From the NCBI GenBank assembly GCA_964537715.1, contig CAZIAH010000006.1, positions 1 through 64,000 on the forward strand: a stretch of 64,000 nt of DNA. Direction: 5' to 3'. The notes under the pieces are model-generated. The model had not been told where the DNA came from, ran no database searches, and saw only the letters and a list, made by a program, of their open reading frames with translations. Source of the DNA: CAZTZL01 sp964537715 (GTDB lineage: Bacteria > Zhuqueibacterota > QNDG01 > DSAB01). This document shows positions 1 to 6,375 of this stretch, in pieces; positions within the stretch are counted from its first letter, which is position 1; each line of letters starts with the position of its first letter. A program made the position numbers and the translations under genes.

Positions 1-90
1 TATTTGAAAAAAAGTTCATTTTTTACAAAGTTACTTTATTTGTGAGTCAATCCGGAGTCAATCCGTTTGTGTAAAGGGCCATATTTTAGC

Positions 91-119
91 TTGACAACCG
101 GTGTTTTTTTGCTTATATT
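91..119 (+). promoter_or_regulatory. Promoter of the rplU-rpmA operon
   Basis: A consensus sigma-70 type promoter: TTGACA at 91-96, a 17-nt spacer, and TATATT at 114-119. It lies about 50 nt before the L21 start codon with nothing else between. The first 90 nt of the window are AT-rich and hold no gene that I can see. Confidence 0.75.
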
Positions 120-171
120 TTATGGCTTTACGGTGACTGATCTGTTATTTTGATGGAGGCATGTTTTTCGA

Positions 172-711
172 ATGTACGCGATTGTTGATATTGGCGGAGT
201 ACAGTTTAAAGTATCCAAATCGATGAAGATTCGGGTTCCCAAAATGGGAATCGAACCTGGGAAGTCGGTTGAGCTGAACAAGGTTCTCTTGTTGGTGGAC
301 AAGGAAGACGTCAAGGTTGGGAAACCGACAGTCGCTAATGTTTCGATCAAGGCCAGTGTTATTTCTCATGGCAAAGATAAAAAAGTGGTTGTGTTCAAGA
401 AGAAGCGCCGTAAAGGCTATCGGGTTTTGCGCGGGCATCGTCAGCAGTACACGGAATTGCAGATCGATCAGATTTCAGTCGGGAAGACAGCGACGACCAA
501 AACTGAAAAAACAGCGGCTTCGGTCGGACCGAAAGCAAAGGATGAAGCGCCTGTAAAATCCGCACCCAAGACTCCTGTGAAAGGTGCTTCCAAGGTACCT
601 GCCAAGACAACAGTAAAAAAGCAAATCCCGAAAAAGACTGCATCCAAAAGCGCATCTGCCAAACCGAAAACAGCGAAAAAGACGGATGCTTCGAAGGCGA
701 AAAAGGAGTAA
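172..711 (+). CDS. rplU: 50S ribosomal protein L21 with a long Lys/Ala/Thr-rich C-terminal tail
   Basis: L21 binds 23S rRNA in the large ribosomal subunit. Residues 1-104 are a normal bacterial L21: the start MYAIVDIGGVQFKV, the basic KKKRRKGYRVLRGHRQ stretch and the final strand around QIDQI. Usual L21 length is about 100-105 residues, but this protein runs to 179. The extra 75 residues are low-complexity (Lys, Ala, Thr, Pro, Ser), contain repeated KTA/SKA/PKK motifs like a histone-H1 tail, and are probably disordered. A GGAGG lies 12 nt before the ATG, slightly far. rpmA follows after 6 nt, the standard rplU-rpmA order. The tail is visible in sequence; any role in RNA or DNA binding is inference. 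Confidence 0.97.
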   Translation: MYAIVDIGGVQFKVSKSMKIRVPKMGIEPGKSVELNKVLLLVDKEDVKVGKPTVANVSIKASVISHGKDKKVVVFKKKRRKGYRVLRGHRQQYTELQIDQISVGKTATTKTEKTAASVGPKAKDEAPVKSAPKTPVKGASKVPAKTTVKKQIPKKTASKSASAKPKTAKKTDASKAKKE

Positions 712-717
712 TCAGTT

Positions 718-966
718 ATGGCACATAAAAAGGGTGTTGGAAGTTCCAAGAATGGAAGAGACAGCAATTCGCAACGTCTGGGTGTGAAGCGGTACGGAGG
801 ACAGGTTGTGAAGGCTGGAAGTATTCTTATCCGGCAGAGAGGCACAAGGTTTCATCCCGGAGTCAATGTCGGCAAAGGCAAAGACGATACATTGTTTGCC
901 AAAGCGGACGGCCGCGTGCAGTTTGAGATGAAACAGGGCAGGAAGTTTATCAGTGTGAATCCGTAA
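718..966 (+). CDS. rpmA: 50S ribosomal protein L27
   Basis: L27 reaches into the peptidyl-transferase centre and helps place tRNA. The 82-residue protein starts MAHKKGVGSSKNGRDSNSQRLGVK, the unprocessed form of L27 with the conserved flexible N-terminus and no cleavable extension. It continues with the typical GxILIRQRGTRFHPGxNVG block. An AAGGAG inside the rplU stop region sits 9 nt before the ATG. It is the last gene of the operon and is followed by a clear terminator. Confidence 0.98.
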   Translation: MAHKKGVGSSKNGRDSNSQRLGVKRYGGQVVKAGSILIRQRGTRFHPGVNVGKGKDDTLFAKADGRVQFEMKQGRKFISVNP

Positions 967-986
967 ATTTTTTGAATAGTGACATG

Positions 987-1017
987 AAAAGCCGTTCTAT
1001 GTGGAACGGCTTTTTTG
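987..1017 (+). terminator. Rho-independent terminator of rplU-rpmA
   Basis: A stem GCCGTTC/GAACGGC (991-997 and 1004-1010) with a 6-nt loop, preceded by AAAA and followed by TTTTTTG. It begins about 20 nt after the rpmA stop codon. Confidence 0.9.
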
Positions 1018-1064
1018 TTGGATTCTCTTGTCGTTTTATTTCTCTTTCTTTTGGTTTTTATTGC

Positions 1065-1676
1065 TTGCGGGGGTGTTCTTCACCCCCGTACATTATAGAC
1101 ATATTTTCTCAACAGGAATCAGACCTTTCTTTTCTAATAAATAATCCGCAGCGCTTGAAAACGGATAATCCTCCGGTCTTTCACACAGTTTCCAACGTTC
1201 ATTACAGGGATTCCAATGGATATATTCAAGTTTTTGTCGAAAGAAGGGAAAAGATATGATTTCTTTGGGAGCATGTGTGGTTTGCCAGATTTGGTGTTTA
1301 CGATCAACATAAGTGGATTGAAAACGTATCAATAGGTTCGACTCTTCGTTTCGAAGTATTTTGAGAATTTGTTGAGAGGTAAATTTATGGAAGTTTCTGA
1401 ATACTTCGTGGAGATGGAACGGACTCAAGACTGTGAATATTAAATGAAGATGATTTGGCATGATCACATATCCGTGAAGTTTAATCCTATTTTGATCAAT
1501 GAGGAAAATTATGGAACCGATGACGATATTCCGAAACTCCTCATGGTTGAAAAGCGGATACCAATCCTTTACAGTTGAAATTGTAAAAAATATATCCATT
1601 TCACGGTTTCTGTTGCATGATTTATGGTTTTAGCCGTTTATTGCAGCGAGGTGAAGGAACACCTCGCCGAGCGGGA
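1065..1676. repeat. REP family A pair bracketing an intact RAYT gene (element A1)
   Basis: The left palindrome at 1065-1088 has arms CGGGGGTG/CACCCCCG around a TTCTT loop. The right palindrome at about 1646-1676 has arms GAGGTG/CACCTC and ends CGCCGAGCGG. The transposase gene lies between them, with its 3' end 5 nt from the left palindrome. The same left/right pair recurs at 2360-2451 without a gene and in damaged form at 4802-4850 and 13561-13690. That recurrence is the evidence that these are mobile or mobilised REP units rather than chance hairpins. Confidence 0.8.
1093..1599 (-). CDS. REP-associated tyrosine transposase (RAYT, Y1_Tnp fold)
   Basis: RAYTs are single-strand-specific HUH nucleases related to IS200/IS605 TnpA. 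They are thought to spread the REP palindromes that flank them. This 168-residue protein keeps the metal-binding H50-x-H52 pair in MPNHLHLIF and the catalytic tyrosine Y126 in the typical block KLEYIHWNPC, followed by the usual EDYPFSSAADY ending. No frameshift is visible and the length fits the family, so it may be active. It sits between two family-A palindromes. Two decayed relatives of it lie at 4953-5112 and near 13593-13616, and a more distant 5'-truncated family member lies at 54804-55190. Confidence 0.85.
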   Translation of the reverse strand: MDIFFTISTVKDWYPLFNHEEFRNIVIGSIIFLIDQNRIKLHGYVIMPNHLHLIFTVLSPFHLHEVFRNFHKFTSQQILKILRNEESNLLIRFQSTYVDRKHQIWQTTHAPKEIISFPFFRQKLEYIHWNPCNERWKLCERPEDYPFSSAADYLLEKKGLIPVEKICL

Positions 1677-1753
1677 AATATGTATTGAAAACCAAGATTG
1701 AATACCCATTTTGATTCAGATTGACCGTGACCGCACATACATAAAATAATTTG

Positions 1754-2317
1754 TCAATCAGATTTTCTTCTTCCTCGTCTTGTATTTTCTTTTTTTAATT
1801 TTGATTCTTTTATATAAATATTTCCTGTTAGATAACAATATTTTTTATTTGGAATGTTTAAAATTTTTGGATGTAAAGTTTTCTTTTCATCGTCAACTTC
1901 AAGTAAACATTGGAATGGACCTTTTGTTGAAACAAGAAAATAATCATTTGTTATTGAATTGATATTTGCTGATGTGTCTGCTGTCCAAATCCAGAAATAA
2001 AAACTATTTTCTTCCTCCTGTTGAACACTAAAAGAATGAACAGTAGAGTCTAATTGAGTATCCAGAATTGAAATTTTTAAATTGCCCGGCAGGTTACAAT
2101 AAAAACTTATCATTCTACTTATAGTTCTTCTATCAAGATATGTGCCATGGCTGAAGGGATCTGGGAATGCAGTCCAGAATACTCGGGATGAATCATTGAA
2201 TGATAATTGATCCTTAATTCGTACTTTTAAATGTCTTTTGTAAAAGGTAGTATCAATTTGTTGAGACATAGAACTTGAATAAAATAATATCAAAAAGAAT
2301 ATTCTTACATTTCTCAT
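1754..2317 (-). CDS. Small secreted protein of unknown function
   Basis: I do not recognise this family. Starting at MRNVRIFFLILFYSSSMSQQ gives a clear signal peptide with cleavage near residue 18-20, and a 187-residue product. The open frame could run upstream to 2377, but that part would be encoded by the REP palindrome at 2361-2383, so I reject it. The mature part is rich in Ser, Thr and aromatic residues, has motifs such as SFYFWIWTADTS, and ends in a very basic tail (KKENTRRGRRKSD). It could be a beta-sandwich or a minor fibre-like protein. It is AT-rich and lies between two REP pairs, which suggests accessory DNA. It appears to be monocistronic. Confidence 0.55.
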   Translation of the reverse strand: MRNVRIFFLILFYSSSMSQQIDTTFYKRHLKVRIKDQLSFNDSSRVFWTAFPDPFSHGTYLDRRTISRMISFYCNLPGNLKISILDTQLDSTVHSFSVQQEEENSFYFWIWTADTSANINSITNDYFLVSTKGPFQCLLEVDDEKKTLHPKILNIPNKKYCYLTGNIYIKESKLKKENTRRGRRKSD

Positions 2318-2359
2318 AATATATAAATCACTTGAGTAGATCAACCTAACTTTGTTACT

Positions 2360-2451
2360 CGCGGGGGTGTTTTTCACCCCCGTGCGTTGTGGCTCAATAA
2401 ACGATCTTATTCATTTCTTACGATGAGGCGAGGGAACACCTCGCCGAGCAG
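2360..2451. repeat. Gene-less REP family A pair (element A2)
   Basis: The left palindrome 2360-2383 (GCGGGGGTG, loop TTTTT, CACCCCCG) and the right one at about 2424-2451 (GAGGCGAGGGAACACCTCGCC, then GAGCAG) are separated by only 40 nt. Both match the ends of element A1, but no transposase lies between. This is what a non-autonomous, RAYT-mobilised unit should look like. Confidence 0.75.
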
Positions 2452-2482
2452 AATTTCCCTCGATTTCAATAGTTCCGGATGA

Positions 2483-2965
2483 TCATGACTTTTTGTTTAT
2501 AATTCCATAGATGATATTGTATTTTTGAACATGGGTTTCTTGAGAGAGATCGTAAACTCTGTCCTTGCTGCACGCTCCGATAATTCCGCCCACGGTAAAC
2601 CCGGCAACTCCTCCCAGCACTCCGCCTGTCATTATAATTAACCCATCTCCGACATAACGATGATTAGAACCTGCAGTGTTCGCCAATCCGAACAAACAAC
2701 CGGCTGCGATTCCAGATAAAGTGCCTATTTTCGCGCCTTTCCAAAAACTGGATTTGTGCGGTTTCCGCAGTTCCATGATCGAATCGATCGGAACAGATTT
2801 GGTGAATTCTTCGCCGGCTAATGTCAGCGAATCATTTTTGATCTGTTGTAATGAAACGTTTGAAATCGTATCGCCGTGAGCAAGCACAATGGTCCAGTGA
2901 CTGGTTTTTGCGAACAATGAAGAAGCGGCCAACATGAAAATCAAAATGATAATTCTAATTTTCAT
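2483..2965 (-). CDS. Secreted or envelope protein with a glycine-zipper-like segment
   Basis: A 160-residue protein with a clear signal peptide (MKIRIIILIFMLAASSLFA). A short beta-rich part with a DTISNVSLQQIKNDSLTL motif follows, typical of small proteins that register an activity or type their substrates in SHxS-like phrases; the family is not certain. The second half (about 75-135) alternates Gly and hydrophobics (GTLSGIAAGCLFGLA, GGVLGGVAGFTVGGIIGA), like glycine-zipper segments in envelope proteins. AAGGAGAG lies about 7 nt before the start. It probably sits in or under a membrane. No partner gene is near. Confidence 0.65.
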   Translation of the reverse strand: MKIRIIILIFMLAASSLFAKTSHWTIVLAHGDTISNVSLQQIKNDSLTLAGEEFTKSVPIDSIMELRKPHKSSFWKGAKIGTLSGIAAGCLFGLANTAGSNHRYVGDGLIIMTGGVLGGVAGFTVGGIIGACSKDRVYDLSQETHVQKYNIIYGIINKKS

Positions 2966-3135
2966 TTTTTATCTCTCCTTTTGAAAATCAGACAAATTGT
3001 TTTAGTTTTCCAATTCCGGTCAGATTGCTCGAAGTTTATTCAGAAAGTGAAGATAGAATCAAATTTGTTTTGGGCGAAGAAGCTCAACCATTCAGCATTC
3101 TGGACATGGATGTTCAGGACGAACATAAATAATTT

Positions 3136-4539
3136 TTATCCTAACCTGCTTGCTATATATTGATATTGATGATGATTATTTAGAATCTTATCTATTTTTG
3201 TTTTCATACCTAGATTTATTAATAAACATAATTCAAGTAGAAATTTCACTTGAATCATTAAATCATATAAATCTTGATCAGATTTTGATTCCGACTTTAA
3301 TTTTTTATCATAATGAGTAAGATAATTTCTTGTATTTGTAACATTATTAATAAATACCTTATCATCTTTGATGAGCAATGTTTTATATGGTTTACATTTT
3401 CGCAGTAAATCTTTTAAACGTTTTCTCAAAGAATATTCATTCAAATGTTCAAACCTAAACATCAAGCTTTGTTTATAATCTGAATGAAATGAATTTGGAA
3501 TTGAAGATATTAATTCTTCATAATATTTTTTAAAATCAGCATTTTGAATATATTTACCTTTAAAACTTCTTCTGTGAAGTGATTCAATAGCTTGTACAAT
3601 ATTTAAGAATTGGGTTTTTAAATATTGTTTTGAGTTATACATATTACTAAAATATAAATCGAAAACTGGAGATAATATTTCTCTCTTTTTAAACCATAAG
3701 TTTAAAATTCTTTCAAATTCAGCTCTTATGTCTTGGTAAGAAAATATAAAATCAGTTCTATATAATTTTCTTAATGGTTTTGGTGGATTATTATGTGATA
3801 GAATAATAGTAATTTCTGGATAAATTATCTTATTGTCCTTATTTTTTGTTGAATAATTTTTAGAGTATGCAACAATTGAAATAGGATATGTTGCACTACC
3901 AATTGCAAAACTTAAAAAATCTTGAATGTGACCAAAATATTTATATTGAAAGTCTTCAAAAGTTAAATCAAATCCGGACTCTAATGTAATAAATGTATGT
4001 TGCTCGTAATGACAGCTTGAGACTAAATCTTGTTTCGTAGTCCGTGTAAACGAAAAATAGAATTTTAAATCGTTAATTTTATATACTGGTGAATTTGGGA
4101 ATTCATACGTTAATTCTTCCTTTTTTATTTTTTGTTCGTTATCACTTATAATTTTATATTTAAAACCAGATATTCTAACCCAATCGGCTAGGTATGCATA
4201 AGAAATCGAATATTTGTAAAATAATAGATCTTCTATTTTTTTAAAATGATGTCCAATAAAAATTACTGATGCATTGATTATTGTCTTTGGCCCACCCGGT
4301 ATTTGTAATGTTTTATTTCTTTCATAACATTTATAAAGAGTTATTATCTTCCCATTAGCAATACCTAATAAAATATCATAATCATTCATTTGATTAAGAG
4401 CTGTAATTTCTTCGAATGAGCCTAATAATTTTAAAGTAATTCCTTTTTCAAGGTCAAATTCTAATGAACCTGATAAACAATTTGATTCATTATCAGGAGG
4501 CCACCAATAACCAAAATATTCAAATGATTCAATTGCCAT
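3136..4539 (-). CDS. apeA: ApeA-like HEPN-domain anti-phage protein
   Basis: ApeA proteins are single-gene, abortive-infection type defences with a HEPN ribonuclease-like domain. The N-terminus (FEYFGYWWPPDNESNCLSGSLEFD, about residues 6-30, continuing ...LKLLGSFEE) matches the ApeA N-terminal domain pattern of an aromatic-rich start followed by a GxLxFD strand. The C-terminal helical region carries R404-N-Y-L-T-H409, the RxxxxH motif of HEPN nucleases, in the context NTRNYLTHYD. The length of 467 residues fits the family. No signal peptide or membrane segment is seen, so it is cytoplasmic. The gene is strikingly AT-rich compared with neighbours and stands alone between REP units and gene remnants, both signs of horizontal gain. 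No strong Shine-Dalgarno precedes the ATG. The assignment rests on motif recall, not on a search. Confidence 0.75.
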   Translation of the reverse strand: MAIESFEYFGYWWPPDNESNCLSGSLEFDLEKGITLKLLGSFEEITALNQMNDYDILLGIANGKIITLYKCYERNKTLQIPGGPKTIINASVIFIGHHFKKIEDLLFYKYSISYAYLADWVRISGFKYKIISDNEQKIKKEELTYEFPNSPVYKINDLKFYFSFTRTTKQDLVSSCHYEQHTFITLESGFDLTFEDFQYKYFGHIQDFLSFAIGSATYPISIVAYSKNYSTKNKDNKIIYPEITIILSHNNPPKPLRKLYRTDFIFSYQDIRAEFERILNLWFKKREILSPVFDLYFSNMYNSKQYLKTQFLNIVQAIESLHRRSFKGKYIQNADFKKYYEELISSIPNSFHSDYKQSLMFRFEHLNEYSLRKRLKDLLRKCKPYKTLLIKDDKVFINNVTNTRNYLTHYDKKLKSESKSDQDLYDLMIQVKFLLELCLLINLGMKTKIDKILNNHHQYQYIASRLG

Positions 4540-4647
4540 TTTTACTGACTTAGGATATTAAAGATAATTATTACTTCTTCCCCCAACAAACGTTACTTAA
4601 AATTACTGGAAACCTTCGAAGAAATCAAGAGAAATTCGTGAATTTTA

Positions 4648-4800
4648 TTTCAGTATGATCATTCTTCTGAGCTGGAGAAATTTAGTATAGGAGGGGAGTG
4701 AGTTGGCTTTGATTCGGCAGAAATAGACGTCCGAACTTGTGAACGAGTGGCGTTCCGATGTTGTCTGAATATAACTTGGTTCGAACCGACCAAAATTGTT
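4648..4800 (-). pseudogene. Remnant of a second arylsulfotransferase-like gene copy
   Basis: Two blocks match the gene at 10078-12669. Positions 4648-4735 resemble 10080-10165 (the end of the sorting domain, for example GTTGGCTTTGATTCGGCAG in both), and 4741-4800 resemble about 10508-10566 (GTGGCGTTCCGATGTTGT in both). The roughly 340 nt that separate the blocks in the intact gene are missing. Stop codons and indels prevent translation. A REP palindrome interrupts the homology at its upstream end. It is a deleted, decayed duplicate. Confidence 0.75.
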
Positions 4801-4801
4801 T

Positions 4802-4850
4802 ACGGGGTATTCTTCACCCCTTTAAATTATAGTGACACCTTGCCAAGCTG
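4802..4850. repeat. Decayed REP family A pair (element A3)
   Basis: ACGGGGTATTCTTCACCCC at about 4802-4820 resembles the left family-A palindrome. ACACCTTGCCAAGCTGA at about 4835-4851 resembles the end of the right one. The arms are imperfect and the spacing is short. It lies exactly where the arylsulfotransferase remnant stops. Confidence 0.55.
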
Positions 4851-4859
4851 AAAATAAAA

Positions 4860-4890
4860 TATGCCCGATATTTTCGAAATGCCGGGCATT
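4860..4890 (-). terminator. Hairpin, probably an orphan terminator
   Basis: The inverted repeat ATGCCCG/CGGGCAT (4860-4866 and about 4882-4889) lies just downstream, on the minus strand, of a sorting-domain remnant ending at 4906. It was probably the terminator of that lost gene. Confidence 0.45.
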
Positions 4891-4905
4891 TAAATTCTGT
4901 TATCT

Positions 4906-4953
4906 TACCAGCATCACCTTCTGTGTTTTGTATATCTCTCCTGTTTTTAAGAG
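4906..4953 (-). pseudogene. 3' stub of a lost sorting-domain protein gene
   Basis: On the minus strand this stretch reads LKTGEIYKTQKVMLVR and then a stop codon. This is the standard last line of the C-terminal sorting domain seen in five intact genes here (compare KKISLVR, MVILK, KMVLIR). Only the last 16 codons remain; a RAYT remnant replaces the rest. A hairpin terminator follows it. The stub shows that another exported protein once stood here. Confidence 0.65.
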
Positions 4954-5112
4954 GAGCATGCGTTGTTTGCCAGATTTGATGCGTTCGATCAATATAAGTG
5001 GATTGAAAATGGATTAACAGATTCAGTTCTTTCTTGCGAAAGATTTTGAGAATTTGTTGGATTGACGAGCGGATACCAATTTCACGGTTTCTGTTGCATG
5101 ATTTATGGTTTT
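4953..5112 (-). pseudogene. Internally deleted RAYT remnant
   Basis: Positions 4953-5061 match 1269-1376 of the intact RAYT gene (for example GTTTGCCAGATTTG and AAGTGGATTGAAAA). Then 5062-5079 match about 1547-1563, and 5080-5112 match 1599-1631 at and before the start codon (TTCACGGTTTCTGTTGCATG). The 3' end, the catalytic centre and the right REP have been lost. The match is high enough that this copy must derive from a close relative of the intact gene. Confidence 0.8.
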
Positions 5113-5117
5113 AACCC

Positions 5118-5228
5118 TTTATTGGCGGGCTATATCAAAAGTCCCCAAAATGTCTTTGCGAGTAATCTCCTAAATTTCGAGCGTTACACTGGAGATTGCC
5201 ACGTCGTCCCGATATTCTGCTAATTTAT
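5118..5228. repeat. Dispersed repeat of the TATCAAAAGTCC / TTGCGAG type
   Basis: TATATCAAAAGTCC followed by TGTCTTTGCGAG and GAGATTGCCACGTCGTCCCG. A related stretch lies at 44175-44215 (TGTATCAAAAGTCCATTTCATGTCATTGCGAGGAGTCCCG). Both are non-coding. Short repeats with a TCATTGCGAG core are common in environmental bacterial genomes. It abuts the RAYT remnant where the right REP would be expected. Confidence 0.5.
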
Positions 5229-5230
5229 AG

Positions 5231-6346
5231 CTATCGCACCAAAGAAATCTTTTTTACGCTGTGAAATTCTTTCGTTTCAATGTTCAGAAGATAGATGCCA
5301 GAAGAAGCCTTTCTACCCTCCTCATTCAAACCACGCCAGGTTTCGGTATAATACCCTGCCTCCTGATGTTTATCCACGATGGTCTTCACCCTTTTCCCGA
5401 GTGTGTTATAAATACAGATCAAAACGTCCGTGTCTTCTGGAAGCTGATAATCGAATGTGGTTTCGGGATTGAACGGATTCGGATAGTTCTGGGAAAGTGC
5501 AAATTTGGTTGGTATTGGCGAAACAGCGAGGACTGAAATTGGGCCGTGCGTTTCTTCCTTGCCGTCCATGGAGACTTCAACGATTTTGTACCAGTACGTT
5601 TTTCCGTTCTCGACATTCCTGTCTGCAAACTGGTATTCATGCATGGATGATGAATTGCCATGTCCAGGTATCATGGCCGTAGTGATAGTTTGATACGGGT
5701 CCTCTTCGCTCAAGCTTCTCAGCACGTGGAACCCCGCACAGTTTGTTTCGCTCTGTGTTTCCCATGTTAGAACAACTCCCTGCTTGGGGTTTGCCGTGGC
5801 GCTGAAACTGATCATCTGAACAGGAAGGGACATATCTCCATTACCATTGTATGACTCGGTGATTTCATTATCTTGTGCATTAAAAATACCCGTATTAATC
5901 TGATCCCAAAAGAGGTCTGATTCTGCTGAGGCATTGTCAATTTGAAGTCGAACCGTGTAAATATGGGTTTTCTGGTCTGTAGGAATATTTACACCGTCAT
6001 AAGTATCTGTATCGAGATCTGTAGTTACACCTACCTTCCCACCATAGATACCCACCGTATTCGTATAACCGTCCGCGGTACCCACATAGGTTGAATTGAC
6101 GTAACTAAGAGTCGGATTGCTTAAGGCACTCGAATTATAGGAAAAATACCAGCTGCAATCACCGAGTGCTTTTCTATTAAGAGTTCCCCAATCATTTGTG
6201 GGTGTGATATGAATCTCGAAGTAAAAGTATCCTCCGGCGATACTGCTGTTCTCAATAAATAAATCAGCAGTTCTCTGAGCATATAATGTGCCCGTTAGTC
6301 CTACTATGGAAATGATAACTGCATAATAAACGAATAGTTTTTTCAT
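5231..6346 (-). CDS. Secreted protein: cohesin-like domain, FN3-like domain and C-terminal sorting domain
   Basis: A 371-residue exported protein. The signal peptide MKKLFVYYAVIISIVGLTGTLYA is followed by a beta-rich domain (about 24-170) with RTADLFIENSSIAGGYFYFEIHITPTNDW, which resembles cohesin-type beta-sandwiches. A fibronectin-III-like domain (about 175-275) has VVLTWETQSETNCAGFHVLRS and GKTYWYKIVEVSMDG. The sorting domain (about 280-371) has LSQNYPNPFNPETTF, CIYNTLGKRVKTI and the end KKISLVR. AAGGAG lies 7 nt before the ATG. It starts 29 nt after the stop of the dockerin-bearing beta-helix gene, so the two are probably co-transcribed. The cohesin assignment is by overall look only; surface attachment is inferred from the tail. 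Confidence 0.75.
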   Translation of the reverse strand: MKKLFVYYAVIISIVGLTGTLYAQRTADLFIENSSIAGGYFYFEIHITPTNDWGTLNRKALGDCSWYFSYNSSALSNPTLSYVNSTYVGTADGYTNTVGIYGGKVGVTTDLDTDTYDGVNIPTDQKTHIYTVRLQIDNASAESDLFWDQINTGIFNAQDNEITESYNGNGDMSLPVQMISFSATANPKQGVVLTWETQSETNCAGFHVLRSLSEEDPYQTITTAMIPGHGNSSSMHEYQFADRNVENGKTYWYKIVEVSMDGKEETHGPISVLAVSPIPTKFALSQNYPNPFNPETTFDYQLPEDTDVLICIYNTLGKRVKTIVDKHQEAGYYTETWRGLNEEGRKASSGIYLLNIETKEFHSVKKISLVR

Positions 6347-6375
6347 GGCTGAACTCCTTCTCTATATTTTTTCAA

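Noticed and set aside
972..1259. Plus-strand frame of 95 codons after rpmA
   Set aside because: It runs through the terminator and the left REP palindrome and is antisense to the RAYT gene; it has no ribosome site.
1780..1962. Short plus-strand frame in the AT-rich patch
   Set aside because: Antisense to the secreted-protein gene at 1754-2317; no ribosome site.
4741..4800. GGTTCGAACC looking like a tRNA T-loop
   Set aside because: No cloverleaf can be built around it; the sequence is part of the arylsulfotransferase remnant.
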